Of a stretch of 64,000 nt of DNA, positions 18,416 to 27,219 are shown piece by piece. The stretch is from Thalassobacterium maritimum (GTDB taxonomy: Bacteria > Verrucomicrobiota > Verrucomicrobiia > Opitutales > Coraliomargaritaceae). The stretch covers positions 10,389 to 74,388 of the forward strand of contig NZ_JARXHW010000022.1 in the NCBI RefSeq assembly GCF_031127805.1. The letters run 5' to 3'. Position numbers and translations under genes: made by a program. Each line of letters opens with the position of its first letter. Within the stretch, counting starts at the first letter, position 1. The notes below the pieces were generated by a model that had not been told where the DNA came from, made no database searches, and saw only the letters and a program-made list of their open reading frames with translations.

Positions 18416-19639
18416 CTAGTACTTCAAATTCAATTCGCAGCTAAACATTTTCTTATCGACCGCTCCGGCATTCCCGACTCCACCGTCGCTCGAATAATCA
18501 CCATACTTGGCGAGCAAGGAAGCATACTTATTAATCTTATAGGCTGCGACGAGGTCGATTTCCTCTCCGCCATTTTGTCCTGATGCACCGGCCGACTCGG
18601 AATCGAACCAATGATAGATCGCTTTAACTTTAATACCATTTGCGATCGGCAGTGTGTAGCCAGCATACACATAATAGTCTTCTAATCCATTCGTGAAACC
18701 AGCAGTCGGTAAGAGCGCGTCCGCAAAGCCGTTGAACTTGTGCACAGTGGCTAAGGGCGTGCGAAAGCCTGGTTCCAATATCTCAAAGCCGGCACCGAGG
18801 GTGATGGCTTCAATCGTAGTCGAAACATCTGCTGCAAAATAAGACGCATCGTAATCTATGCTAGAAGGCCCGCTATCACTTTGATCCGCAAGGCTGGCTG
18901 CGTAGTGAACTGGCAACTCATCAAACATCAGAGTACCTGTCGCGCGTAGGCCAAGGCTGGTATTGCTAGCATCGGCATTCATGCTGTCATCCCCCTCGAT
19001 ATCATAATAAAAGGCAGTCAGTGTAAACTCTTTGGAGAAGGTATAGGCGATATTGACACCGTATGCATTCAGCTCGTTATGAAGGCCGTTTACACTGTGC
19101 TGCTCTGCCAGATAGAAAGGTTTGACCTTCAGCTGTTCGATGCCCGTGTATTCAGCAGTAATGGCATCAAACGTTTGAATATTCTGACGCCAACCTACGT
19201 GACCGATGAAACGATGATCATCCAAAGCATAAATCTGCCGCCCTAGCTTGATACGTCCGTAGTCGACATCTTGGTACTGCAGCCACAGTTGATTCAGGTC
19301 CGTGCCATCACCAGCTTCGTCGAGCGGATGAATGTCGTTCACCTCGCCCCCGACTCGAGTCAGGGTTTCGCCCTCTACCATCGCAGTAAAACCACTAAAA
19401 TTGGGTGTGGTATAGCCATAGCGAACGCGCAGCGAGTTCCCCTCACGATCGTTTGCAGCGACTCCATTTTGCAAGTCGAAAGCTTCGTAGCGCCAACGCA
19501 CATCGAGATTAAATTTCCCAGGCATACTGGCTTCAAGTTCTTTAAAAGTCGTATCTAAATAAGATTCAACTGAGTTGGCGCTAGTAGCACTCACAGTAAG
19601 TAAAACGGCGAGCGAAGAGACTTGGTATACGGATTTCAT
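18416..19639 (-). CDS. Outer-membrane porin, alginate-export-like beta barrel
   Basis: 407 residues with a signal peptide (1-21, ending TSA-NS) and a body of alternating beta-strands ending in an aromatic-rich, outer-membrane-type strand (CELNLKY). The segments LRVRYGYTTPNFSGFTAMVE and RIKLGRQIYALDDHRFIGHV followed by WRQNIQTFDA resemble the alginate export (AlgE-like) porin family. It probably lets small sugars or ions through the outer membrane. No polysaccharide-export genes lie beside it, so a role in alginate itself is not supported. It is preceded by a 143-base gap and the Rrf2 gene in the same orientation. Confidence 0.78.
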   Translation of the reverse strand: MKSVYQVSSLAVLLTVSATSANSVESYLDTTFKELEASMPGKFNLDVRWRYEAFDLQNGVAANDREGNSLRVRYGYTTPNFSGFTAMVEGETLTRVGGEVNDIHPLDEAGDGTDLNQLWLQYQDVDYGRIKLGRQIYALDDHRFIGHVGWRQNIQTFDAITAEYTGIEQLKVKPFYLAEQHSVNGLHNELNAYGVNIAYTFSKEFTLTAFYYDIEGDDSMNADASNTSLGLRATGTLMFDELPVHYAASLADQSDSGPSSIDYDASYFAADVSTTIEAITLGAGFEILEPGFRTPLATVHKFNGFADALLPTAGFTNGLEDYYVYAGYTLPIANGIKVKAIYHWFDSESAGASGQNGGEEIDLVAAYKINKYASLLAKYGDYSSDGGVGNAGAVDKKMFSCELNLKY

Positions 19640-19782
19640 GGTCAGTTTTGTTGTTAGATTTTGTGTTTAAACACAGAATCTACAGCACCAGTAACCATGC
19701 CATATTTTCATAAAAAACCGAATTGAACATGATCAAAATTCATGCATTCAGTGAAAAAACTTTCTAAGTGTAAAGTTCTGCC

Positions 19783-20199
19783 TCAGGACGCTTGCTCGCT
19801 AAAAACATCCAAAGTGGTGCTCTCCAAGAAATCACACATTTGAGCATCCAGCTCGAACAATTTGTCATGCAAGGGGCACGGGGCTCCATGACCGCACCAT
19901 CCGGGGCCAAAGGGGCATTGCAAACGATCATCCGATTTCTCGAACTGCACAACGATCGCGTGCAATGTGATTTCTGCGGGCGGTTGAGCCAACCAATAGC
20001 CTCCACCAGGGCCTCGAGAACCATCAACCAATTGTGCCTGCGAGAGCACAACTAGAATCTTAGCCACTAAGGTTTGCGGCAAATTACGCCGTTTAGCGAT
20101 ATCGCCCGAACTGAGTTTAGTCGTGCCGCCATCGTAAACTTCGGCCAAATAACTCATGGCCGAAATCGCATTTTGTGCCATCTTTCCGTATTTAAGCAT
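19783..20199 (-). CDS. Rrf2-family transcriptional regulator with Fe-S type cysteines
   Basis: 138-residue regulator. The winged helix-turn-helix (about 1-80) contains MLKYGKMAQNAISAMSYLAE and then DIAKRRNLPQTLVAKILVVL and GPGGGYWLA, the Rrf2 signature. Three cysteines at 95, 102 and 108 are spaced as in IscR/NsrR-type [2Fe-2S] or [4Fe-4S] sensors, so it likely reads iron-sulfur status, nitric oxide or redox state. I start at ATG 20199 since residues upstream to 20283 are not family-like. It may control the porin gene downstream or the SecD-like pair; the sequence does not decide. Confidence 0.88.
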   Translation of the reverse strand: MLKYGKMAQNAISAMSYLAEVYDGGTTKLSSGDIAKRRNLPQTLVAKILVVLSQAQLVDGSRGPGGGYWLAQPPAEITLHAIVVQFEKSDDRLQCPFGPGWCGHGAPCPLHDKLFELDAQMCDFLESTTLDVFSEQAS

Positions 20200-20333
20200 G
20201 TGTATCTTATTCGAAAAGCAGCTTCGCTTGAAAAAATCATGATGGCAATACGGATTGCCAAAGAATGAATCATGCCACGTCAATCCGGCAACTGAGCAAG
20301 TATGCAGAGGTCGACTTTCTCATTCTTCAGCAA

Positions 20334-20741
20334 CTAAGCAGCAGATAAGTGAGAGCGCCTGCCGTAAAACTCCTCCTTACGTGGTATGATATAAACTAAG
20401 ACTACGATACCTAATACCGTCCCGACTGGAGCTAGCAACAAAATCAACGCCGAGTAGATGGTCATGAACCAAAAGAACCAAGGCGCCCGATAGCGGCTGA
20501 CAAAGAGCGCGAAGAGCAAACAAATATAGCCAATCATATTCCCAAGAAGACCAAGCAGAGGCGCATACAAAGCCACCACCATACTGAATTCAAGCGAGCT
20601 TTCAGAAACTCCTCCCAAGTTATCAAAGTCACTCATGTGAATCACCCCACCAATCATCGCGAGAATCGACACCAAAATACCGAATAAGGGGCCTAATTGT
20701 AAGCAGGCCCCGACCAATGCAAATATTTTACCTTTTTTCAT
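20334..20741 (-). CDS. Small multi-span membrane protein, unknown function
   Basis: 135 residues with about four hydrophobic helices (near 8-30, 52-80, 82-102 and 100-125) and a basic tail. I do not recognise a family. The first and second helices contain GPLFGILVSILAMIGGV and APLLGLLGNMIGYI, faintly like TolQ/MotA membrane motifs, but length and lack of the usual cytoplasmic loop argue against that family. It starts 9 bases after the stop of the SecD-P1-like gene, so the two are almost certainly cotranscribed and may act together in the envelope. Confidence 0.7.
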   Translation of the reverse strand: MKKGKIFALVGACLQLGPLFGILVSILAMIGGVIHMSDFDNLGGVSESSLEFSMVVALYAPLLGLLGNMIGYICLLFALFVSRYRAPWFFWFMTIYSALILLLAPVGTVLGIVVLVYIIPRKEEFYGRRSHLSAA

Positions 20742-20750
20742 TTTTTCTAG

Positions 20751-21206
20751 CTACTGAGACAGTTCAGAAGCTGCCGGCCGATTCAAGATCGTCCGCGCCA
20801 GTTGCTCCGCCTCGGACCGAGTCAAGGTCCCCACAATCATTGCCCGCTTAGAAAGAGGATTCATGACGGTCGCCACAGTAAAGACCTTGCCATCCACAAG
20901 GAAAACTAGCTCTTGCCGAATCCTCGCTGCTGTAATTTGCCTAAATCTCTGCGCCGCAGGATCAAAGAACTCAAGATTGACCGCATAGTGATCCCCTTGC
21001 TTCGAAACATAGGCATCTTCAACATCTGCAGATGACATCAAAATCTCAGGGCTCAAGTAAATCGGCCTCTCCTCGTCCCCTATCCAATAACTGGATTCTG
21101 TATAATTCTCAAGCGGCTCACGCGAAGCATCTCGTATCTCTAGCTGTGCCCATAAAGAGCTCGCCAAGCCTGCGAGCAGCATCACCACAATCATCTGACT
21201 TTTCAT
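20751..21206 (-). CDS. Secreted protein with a SecD P1-head-like domain
   Basis: 151 residues with a signal peptide (1-20, ending LWA-QL). Residues about 65-145 resemble the P1 head subdomain of SecD: a strand VNLEFFDPAAQRFRQIT, a helix, then ELVFLVDGKVFTVATV and a GTLTRSEAEQLARTI helix, paralleling the SecD pattern of LDGKV, GxxT and EAxxLA. SecD itself is a 600-residue membrane protein; here the domain stands alone in the periplasm. Its role is unknown. It forms a two-gene operon with the small membrane protein downstream. Confidence 0.72.
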   Translation of the reverse strand: MKSQMIVVMLLAGLASSLWAQLEIRDASREPLENYTESSYWIGDEERPIYLSPEILMSSADVEDAYVSKQGDHYAVNLEFFDPAAQRFRQITAARIRQELVFLVDGKVFTVATVMNPLSKRAMIVGTLTRSEAEQLARTILNRPAASELSQ

Positions 21207-21371
21207 AACAATAAATTACTTAACCTCAACAAATCAAAAGTCGAACTAAATTTCAAAGGAATGATAAGCAAAAAAATTCATCTTCCGAGTTTGAACGAAT
21301 GGCAATAGGCGCACAAACCCAGCACAACTTGCAGACTTTTTGCTAATTAAAGCAGATTGCCGTCCTAGCGA

Positions 21372-22172
21372 CTATAGATGAAACAAATCGCCTCTGCGGT
21401 CTTCCCAGGCACTTAATTTAGAGCGAACTTTGCTCACCAGCGAAGGATCGATCTCCACCTGCAACAGACATGCCTCCTCCGAGGCCTCGACCACAATTTC
21501 CCCCCATGGATCCACGACCATGGAGTGTCCAAAATACTGAGTTTCCCCCACACTGCTGCCGTGCCCCTCGACACCGCATTGATTGATCGCGATGAAATAG
21601 TTTTGATTCTCAATCGCACGCGCACGCACCAAGCTGCGCCAGTGGTCTAAGCGTGGATGCGGAAATGCAGCCGGTAGGACCTGCAAGATTGCACCGGCTT
21701 CAGTATTGCGTCGGAAAAGCTCCGGAAAGCGCAGGTCGTAACAGATCGCCGCTCCGATCCGACCAAACTCGGTCTCAAAACTCACGCACTGCTCCCCCGC
21801 TTCAACATGCCGCTCCTCATGAAACAGCGTAAACAGATGCAGCTTACGGTAACGTGCGCACAGCTCCCCACGAGCATCAAAGTAATGGAAGCAATTCGCC
21901 GCATTGCCCGAGTCGGTCCGCTCGAGCATGGAGCCACAAATCGCGATCCCATGCGCCTTCGCGAGAGCCGAAACCGCTGCCGCATCATCGGCCGCGGCGT
22001 CTAAGTGAGCGCGATTATAGGCCCAGTCAAAACCGGTGGTGCACATTTCGGGCAAGCACAGCAGGTCAGAACCTGCGGCGCTCGCCTCGGCAGCCAGTTC
22101 AGCGATCCGCGCCAAATTGGCAGCAGCATCCGCGCGAGCGACTTCAAATTGTGCGAGAGATAATTGCATCAT
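21372..22172 (-). CDS. Carbon-nitrogen hydrolase (nitrilase superfamily, omega-amidase-like)
   Basis: 266-residue cytoplasmic amidase of the nitrilase fold. The catalytic triad is present: Glu42 in CLPEMCTTGFDW, Lys110 in RYRKLHLF and Cys144 in AAICYDLRFPELFR. The sequence is closest to YafV/Nit2-like omega-amidases, which hydrolyse alpha-ketoglutaramate or similar deaminated amides, but other branches hydrolyse deaminated glutathione or N-carbamoyl compounds. The first two codons are both ATG. It lies 36 bases downstream of yjdM in the same direction. Confidence 0.87.
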   Translation of the reverse strand: MMQLSLAQFEVARADAAANLARIAELAAEASAAGSDLLCLPEMCTTGFDWAYNRAHLDAAADDAAAVSALAKAHGIAICGSMLERTDSGNAANCFHYFDARGELCARYRKLHLFTLFHEERHVEAGEQCVSFETEFGRIGAAICYDLRFPELFRRNTEAGAILQVLPAAFPHPRLDHWRSLVRARAIENQNYFIAINQCGVEGHGSSVGETQYFGHSMVVDPWGEIVVEASEEACLLQVEIDPSLVSKVRSKLSAWEDRRGDLFHL

Positions 22173-22208
22173 AAACAGTTCGAATGGAAACCCTCCGAAC
22201 TTAGCGCA

Positions 22209-22550
22209 TTAAGCCTTCTTTACAAATTCAGACTTCAGTTTCATGCCGCCAAAGCCCTTAATCTTGCAATCAATATCGTGATCTCCACCGACGAGTCGGA
22301 TGTTTTTCACCTTAGTTCCGATCTTTAGTGTCGAGGAAGTCCCACCAACCTTAAGATCTTTAATCACGGTCACAGTGTCGCCATCTTCCAGCGGTGTACC
22401 AAAAGCATCGCGAAATTCAACTACTTCCTGCTTAGATTCCTCCAAAGATTCGAGCGTAAACTCATGCCCACAATCGGGACACACGATCAAGCTACCATCT
22501 TCGTAGGTATATTCAGAGTCGCACTGAGGACAATTTGGTAATTCTGCCAT
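22209..22550 (-). CDS. yjdM: YjdM (PhnA-type) zinc-ribbon protein
   Basis: 113-residue protein with an N-terminal zinc ribbon (Cys7, Cys10, Cys24, Cys27 in CPQC and CPDC) and a C-terminal PhnA beta-barrel domain (about 45-112) with FRDAFGTPLEDGDTVTVIKDL, a strong family signature. It was once called alkylphosphonate uptake protein PhnA, but it is unrelated to phosphonoacetate hydrolase and its biochemical role is not settled. Length and motifs match the family fully. Confidence 0.92.
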   Translation of the reverse strand: MAELPNCPQCDSEYTYEDGSLIVCPDCGHEFTLESLEESKQEVVEFRDAFGTPLEDGDTVTVIKDLKVGGTSSTLKIGTKVKNIRLVGGDHDIDCKIKGFGGMKLKSEFVKKA

Positions 22551-22713
22551 CTATCTAGCTGAGCCAATCCCAAAGCCTAGGCAAGCTTTGAAAGTCTAAA
22601 GCCTTCCCCTCGAACCACGCTCAGCAGCGCAGAGCCCCACTGAATAAGCATTGCAATCCGACGACATATAAGCCAAACATATAGACCCCAATAAGAACAC
22701 TAATACCTCAATT

Positions 22714-24210
22714 ATGAAATACCCCAAACCTAGTTTTAAAACGCGCTACGAAAACTTCATCGGAGGCCAATGGACTCCCCCGGTCGACGGCCAGTATTTT
22801 GACAATCCATCTCCAGTCGATGGAGCCAATTTTTGCAAAATCCCGCGCAGTGGGGAGAAAGACATCGATCTCGCCGTGCAGGCAGCTTGGTCGGCAGCTA
22901 AAACATGGACCCAAACCTCAGCCGCGGAGCGTAGTCGAGTATTAAACAAAATAGCCGATCGAATCGAAGAAAACCTACCGATGCTCGCCGCTGTTGAAAC
23001 TTGGGATAATGGTAAGGCCATCCGAGAAACGCTCAATGCGGACCTTCCGTTGGCAGTCGACCACTTTCGCTATTTTGCAAGCGTCATTCGAGCAGAGTCA
23101 GGAGACATCGCAGATATCAACGCCAACACGGTTTCAATGGAAGTGCACGAACCACTCGGTGTAGTGGGTCAAATCATCCCTTGGAACTTCCCTCTGCTCA
23201 TGGCGACCTGGAAAGTGGCCCCGGCCCTCGCTGCGGGTAATTGTATCGTGCTTAAACCTGCGGAACAGACACCAGTCAGCATACTCGTGCTGATGGAACT
23301 GATTGAAGATTTACTTCCCGCTGGCGTACTCAATATCATCAATGGCTTCGGCCCCGAAGCCGGCAAACCGCTAGCCACCCACCCAGACATCAAGAAAGTC
23401 GCATTTACTGGCGAAACCACCACAGGACGCCTCATAATGCAGTATGCTTCAGAGAATATCATTCCTGTCACCCTCGAACTAGGCGGCAAATCACCTAATG
23501 TATTTCACAAAAGCGTGCTAGCCGAAGATGATGCTTTCCTAAATAAAGCGATCGAAGGCTTTGTTCTATTTGCCCTAAACCAAGGAGAGGTATGCACTTG
23601 CCCTTCACGCGCACTCATACACGAAGACATCTATGAAGAATTCATGAGCAAATGTATCGAGCGCGTTAAAGCCATCAAAATGGGCGACCCGCTAGACGAC
23701 TCCACAATGATGGGCGCACAGGCATCTCACGACCAATACGAAAAAATCCTCAGCTACATCGATATTGGTAAAAAAGAAGGTGCTGAAGTGCTGCTAGGTG
23801 GAGCGGCTTTTGAGAATCCTTCGTATGCATCCGGCCACTACATACAACCTACGGTCTTTAAAGGAACGAACAATATGCGTATCTTCCAAGAAGAGATCTT
23901 CGGTCCTGTGGTCAGCGTCACGACCTTTAAAGATGAAGACGAAGCACTGCAAATTGCCAACGACACCCTTTACGGCCTGGGTGCTGGAGTATGGACGCGC
24001 GATGTGCACCAAATGCAAAAATTCTCACGGGGCATCCAAGCAGGCCGAGTCTGGTGTAACTGCTACCACGATTACCCCGCCCATGCCTCCTTTGGTGGTT
24101 ATAAAAAATCTGGAATTGGACGCGAAAATCATAAAATGATGCTCAACCACTACCGTCACACGAAGAACGTACTGACTTCCTACAGCAAAGACGCCCTCGG
24201 TTTTTTCTAA
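22714..24210 (+). CDS. NAD(P)-dependent aldehyde dehydrogenase, AldB/ExaC type
   Basis: 498-residue class-3-like aldehyde dehydrogenase. The cofactor domain has GVVGQIIPWNFPL and the FTGETTTGR loop; the active site shows Glu255 in TLELGGKSPN and nucleophile Cys294 in NQGEVCTCPSR, with a second cysteine at 296. The N-terminus YENFIGGQWTPPVDGQYF and the overall sequence match acetaldehyde dehydrogenases of the AldB/ExaC group, which oxidise small aliphatic aldehydes. The following DUF779 gene starts 2 bases after the stop; this pair is conserved in many bacteria, which supports the acetaldehyde-type assignment. Confidence 0.93.
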   Translation: MKYPKPSFKTRYENFIGGQWTPPVDGQYFDNPSPVDGANFCKIPRSGEKDIDLAVQAAWSAAKTWTQTSAAERSRVLNKIADRIEENLPMLAAVETWDNGKAIRETLNADLPLAVDHFRYFASVIRAESGDIADINANTVSMEVHEPLGVVGQIIPWNFPLLMATWKVAPALAAGNCIVLKPAEQTPVSILVLMELIEDLLPAGVLNIINGFGPEAGKPLATHPDIKKVAFTGETTTGRLIMQYASENIIPVTLELGGKSPNVFHKSVLAEDDAFLNKAIEGFVLFALNQGEVCTCPSRALIHEDIYEEFMSKCIERVKAIKMGDPLDDSTMMGAQASHDQYEKILSYIDIGKKEGAEVLLGGAAFENPSYASGHYIQPTVFKGTNNMRIFQEEIFGPVVSVTTFKDEDEALQIANDTLYGLGAGVWTRDVHQMQKFSRGIQAGRVWCNCYHDYPAHASFGGYKKSGIGRENHKMMLNHYRHTKNVLTSYSKDALGFF

Positions 24211-24212
24211 GA

Positions 24213-24560
24213 ATGCCTGAACAAGTTCAGATTACAAAAGCCGCTGCAGAGATCGTGCGTCAGCTCAAAGTAACGCACGGACCACTGATGTTCCATCTAA
24301 GCGGTGGCTGCTGCGACGGCTCCGCGCCCATGTGCTTCGCCGAAGGCGATTTCATACTAGGTTCACGCGATCTACAAATAGGCAACATCGAAGCATGTCC
24401 CTTTTACATCGCCGCCGACACATATAAATATTATAAAAACTCCGCAATTACCATCGATGTCACAGCAGGCCGAGGCGCCAGTTTCTCTTTAGAGATCCCA
24501 CTCGGCGTACGCTTTCTAATGCGCTCGGAACTCCTAACAAAAGATGCCCCTGCAAAGTAA
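24213..24560 (+). CDS. DUF779 family protein
   Basis: 115-residue cytoplasmic protein. The conserved core FHLSGGCCDGSAPMCFAEGDF (two adjacent cysteines and a third nearby) and the C-terminal GAGFSLE-like segment (GRGASFSLEIPLG) define DUF779. Its function is not known, but the gene is habitually the partner of aldehyde dehydrogenases like the one directly upstream (2-base gap), so an accessory or redox role toward that enzyme is likely. The cysteine cluster could bind metal. Confidence 0.9.
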   Translation: MPEQVQITKAAAEIVRQLKVTHGPLMFHLSGGCCDGSAPMCFAEGDFILGSRDLQIGNIEACPFYIAADTYKYYKNSAITIDVTAGRGASFSLEIPLGVRFLMRSELLTKDAPAK

Positions 24561-24615
24561 ACCCCTCGGGCCTGCATTTAATAATTCCGCTCAAAAACGC
24601 ATCCCTCCGATGTAG

Positions 24616-24635
24616 AACGACGGCGAGAGCCGTTG
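24616..24635. other. Short hairpin after the aldehyde dehydrogenase operon
   Basis: ACGACGGC and GCCGTTGT pair (one G-T) around a GAGA tetraloop, 55 bases after the DUF779 stop. There is no T run, so it is not a textbook terminator. Confidence 0.35.
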
Positions 24636-24708
24636 TCTCCTGTTGCAGCCCAGTAGGTGAAAAAGGTAGCTCTTGACAAGGATGCGCGAGGCCCGTTTGT
24701 CTAGCGAC

Positions 24709-24806
24709 CTTCCTTAGGGGTGACCTGACATGGTCTGAGATGCTTTCGAATATGGCGTAAGCGATCCCTTTGAACCTGATCCGGTTGACACCGGCGTAGG
24801 AAAAGG
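24709..24806 (+). ncRNA. TPP (thiamine pyrophosphate) riboswitch
   Basis: The conserved THI-box parts appear in order: GGGGTG (24718-24723), the pyrimidine-sensor loop CTGAGA (24735-24740), CCCTTTGAACCTGATC around 24766-24781, and GCGTAGG (24794-24800). P1 can close with CCTT at the start and AAGG at the end. A variable P3-type arm lies at about 24741-24764. It lies 80 bases before the start of the TonB-dependent receptor and must control it. By known biology, TPP binding lowers expression of such genes. Confidence 0.93.
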
Positions 24807-24818
24807 AATGGATCGCCC

Positions 24819-24882
24819 TCCTTTCGGCGGTTCACCTTCAATCGCCCAAGGCCGGATCTCAACAACACTAACATTGAGATCC
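24819..24882 (+). promoter_or_regulatory. Candidate expression platform of the TPP riboswitch
   Basis: TCCTTT (24819-24824) is complementary to AAAGGA (24802-24807) at the end of the aptamer, allowing a rival pairing with the P1 3' strand. Farther on, GGATCTCAA (24854-24862) and TTGAGATCC (24874-24882) form a perfect 9-bp stem that ends 3 bases before the receptor ATG. There is no T run, so translational control is more likely than termination. This is inference from pairing only. Confidence 0.4.
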
Positions 24883-24885
24883 AAC

Positions 24886-26985
24886 ATGAAACAACACATC
24901 AGCGCCATCGCGCTAATAAGTATCAGCAGCGTCGCTTTCGCACAAGAAAACGACATCCAAATGCTGCCCACCACCGTCGTGACTGGCGAACTCTGGGAGT
25001 CTGACATCCAGAACACCACTGCCAGCGTCACCGTCCTCGACCAAGCCGCTCTCGAAAATAATGGCGTTCAGCACTTCGAGGATGTGATCAATGCCATCCC
25101 CAATCTAACTTGGACCGGCGGCAGTTCCCGCCCTCGTTATATTCAGATCCGTGGTATCGGCGAAAACTCACAGTATGAAGGCGAGACCCCTGATTCTTCA
25201 GTGCGTTTCTTAATTGACGACCTAGACTTAACAGGCGTCGGCACGGTTGGTAATCTTTTCGACGTGCAACAAGTTGAGGTGCTACGCGGCCCACAAGCTG
25301 GTGCTTTCGGTGCCAATGCAGCGGGGGGCGTCGTTCGTATAGTCAGCAACGAGCCCACTTCCTATTGGACAGGCCAAGTCGAAGCCACTGTCGGGAATGA
25401 CAATCTTCGTTCAGGCGGCATCGCTGTGGGCGGTCCAATCATCGAATCAAATCCCGAACAACTGACTTTCCGTCTTTCCGTGCATCAATTGGAACAAGAT
25501 GGCTTTCGCGAGAATAAATTTCTAAACAAAGACGACAGCAACGGACGTGACGAACTGACAACACGTCTAAAAGTCCGCTGGCTCGCCAATCAAGATTGGC
25601 AATTCGACACAAATTTCTTCTATGCAAATGCTGACAACGGCTTCGATGAATTCTCGCTTACGAACGACCGCACTCAAGTATACTCTGACGAGCCAGGCCG
25701 CGACGAACAGGAGAGCATGGGCACCAGCCTTCGTACGAGATGGAGTGGCCTTGATGAAATTGACATTATTGGCGTCACTAGTTTCACCAAAACAAATTCC
25801 ACCTATAGCTACGACGGCGACTGGTCAAACCCAACGGACCCACTCTACGTATACACTGATTTTTTAAGCTTAGACCGCTCTCGAAATGTATTTAGCCAAG
25901 AAATCAGCCTAAATTCCAAGGCACAGACAAATGCCCTAGGCATGATCGACCGCTGGACAATTGGCGTTTACGGACAATCCCTGAACGAAGACTCTAATGC
26001 CGCATGGACAACTAGTGGGTATCTTTGGAACACTGACTTTAATTCTGAAACACTCGCACTCTTCGGACAAGCTACTCATGAGTTTAATAATACTACACGT
26101 CTCACGCTTCAATTACGCGTCGAGCATTACTCAGTTGAAGTTGCAGCAGATGGCATAGGTCCTGACGCCATGTGGGCCCCCGTAGTCCCCTTTGATTACG
26201 AGCTTGATAGCTCTGAAACACTTTGGGGTGGAAACATCACACTTGAGCACGATTTATCGCAAGCCATGCAAGCTCATATTGCTCTAGGCCGTGGATACAA
26301 GGCAGGTGGAGCCAGCACACCAAACTTCACGGGCTTAACAAATATTACATACGAAAACGAAACACTCTGGACAGTTGAAACGGGACTACGTGCTCGTCTC
26401 TTCGACAACGCCGTCGACACCAGTGTAACTCTCTTCTATATATATCGCGAAGACCCTCAGTTCCGAGATTCGGAGGGAGCCGGTAGCTTCTTTGATTACG
26501 TAACAACGAATGGAGACACTGCCAAGCATTGGGGACTCGAAGGTGACGCAACTTGGTATTTCGCTGAGAATTGGAGTTTGAGTACTACTTTAGGTCTACT
26601 TGAGGCAGAGCGCAGTACATATAACGCTGGAGGAGTTAGTGTCAGTTCGCGCGATGTGGCAAATGCTCCTCACTTCACATATAGCGCTCGCTTAGATTAC
26701 AATTCAGCTGAAGCCTTATTCGGAAGTATTGAACTAGTAGGCAGCGACGAATATTATGAATCGAACAGCCATACAGAAAAGCGTAATGCGTTTGCAGTCG
26801 TTAATGCTACAATTGGCTACCGCTATAAGAACTGGACCTTCACAGTCTGGGCCAAAAACTTACTGGATGAAGAATATGAAGAGCGAGTATTCTTCTTTGA
26901 TAATACATACGATGACAACGATGAACGCTACGAGTCGCCCGCCAATCCGCGCGTATTCGGGGTGACCGCAAACTACAACTGGTAA
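24886..26985 (+). CDS. TonB-dependent outer-membrane receptor, probably for thiamine
   Basis: 699-residue TonB-dependent transporter. A signal peptide (1 to about 19, ending AFA) is followed by a plug domain (about 30-165: ASVTVLDQAALENNGV, IQIRGIGEN, VEVLRGPQAGAFGANAAGGV) and a 22-strand barrel ending with a C-terminal aromatic residue (NYNW). I use ATG 24886, where the signal peptide starts; the in-frame ATG at 24808 is inside the riboswitch region. The TPP riboswitch upstream makes thiamine or a thiamine precursor the likely cargo. No thiamine biosynthesis or inner-membrane transporter gene is nearby. Good terminator downstream. Confidence 0.9.
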   Translation: MKQHISAIALISISSVAFAQENDIQMLPTTVVTGELWESDIQNTTASVTVLDQAALENNGVQHFEDVINAIPNLTWTGGSSRPRYIQIRGIGENSQYEGETPDSSVRFLIDDLDLTGVGTVGNLFDVQQVEVLRGPQAGAFGANAAGGVVRIVSNEPTSYWTGQVEATVGNDNLRSGGIAVGGPIIESNPEQLTFRLSVHQLEQDGFRENKFLNKDDSNGRDELTTRLKVRWLANQDWQFDTNFFYANADNGFDEFSLTNDRTQVYSDEPGRDEQESMGTSLRTRWSGLDEIDIIGVTSFTKTNSTYSYDGDWSNPTDPLYVYTDFLSLDRSRNVFSQEISLNSKAQTNALGMIDRWTIGVYGQSLNEDSNAAWTTSGYLWNTDFNSETLALFGQATHEFNNTTRLTLQLRVEHYSVEVAADGIGPDAMWAPVVPFDYELDSSETLWGGNITLEHDLSQAMQAHIALGRGYKAGGASTPNFTGLTNITYENETLWTVETGLRARLFDNAVDTSVTLFYIYREDPQFRDSEGAGSFFDYVTTNGDTAKHWGLEGDATWYFAENWSLSTTLGLLEAERSTYNAGGVSVSSRDVANAPHFTYSARLDYNSAEALFGSIELVGSDEYYESNSHTEKRNAFAVVNATIGYRYKNWTFTVWAKNLLDEEYEERVFFFDNTYDDNDERYESPANPRVFGVTANYNW

Positions 26986-27002
26986 ACCCTCAAATAATCA
27001 CC

Positions 27003-27032
27003 AAGCCCCGCTTCAAAAAGCGGGGCTTTTTT
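27003..27032 (+). terminator. Terminator of the TonB-dependent receptor gene
   Basis: AAGCCCCGCTT and AAGCGGGGCTT form a perfect 11-bp GC-rich stem with a short A-rich loop, followed by six T. It starts 18 bases after the stop codon. Confidence 0.93.
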
Positions 27033-27160
27033 GTATCCCAATAAATGCACTTATCACTTTTAACTTCCCACTCCAAAAATGATTACGCCCACCCTAAAAA
27101 CAACTAAAGATATAGCGATCAATCATCCCCGAAAGTAACAAAGACTAAGCACTTCACACA

Positions 27161-27193
27161 AAAAAATCCCGGCACATAAGTGCCGGGATTTTT
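27161..27193 (-). terminator. Terminator of the 400-residue PEP-CTERM gene
   Basis: On the minus strand, AAAAATCCCGGCAC pairs with GTGCCGGGATTTTT around a 4-base loop and runs into T residues. It lies 27 bases after the stop of the gene at 27220-28422. A/T runs on both sides could make it bidirectional. Confidence 0.9.
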
Positions 27194-27219
27194 AGTCACT
27201 CAAGACATACTGAATTCGC

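Noticed and set aside
18416..19639. Annotating the porin as an alginate exporter
   Set aside because: Only the barrel resembles that family and no alginate synthesis or export genes are nearby, so I keep it as a general porin.
24808..24885. Upstream in-frame ATG of the TonB-dependent receptor
   Set aside because: The ATG directly abuts the aptamer end with no spacing to the AAGGA motif, and the added residues are not signal-peptide-like, while ATG 24886 opens a clear signal peptide.
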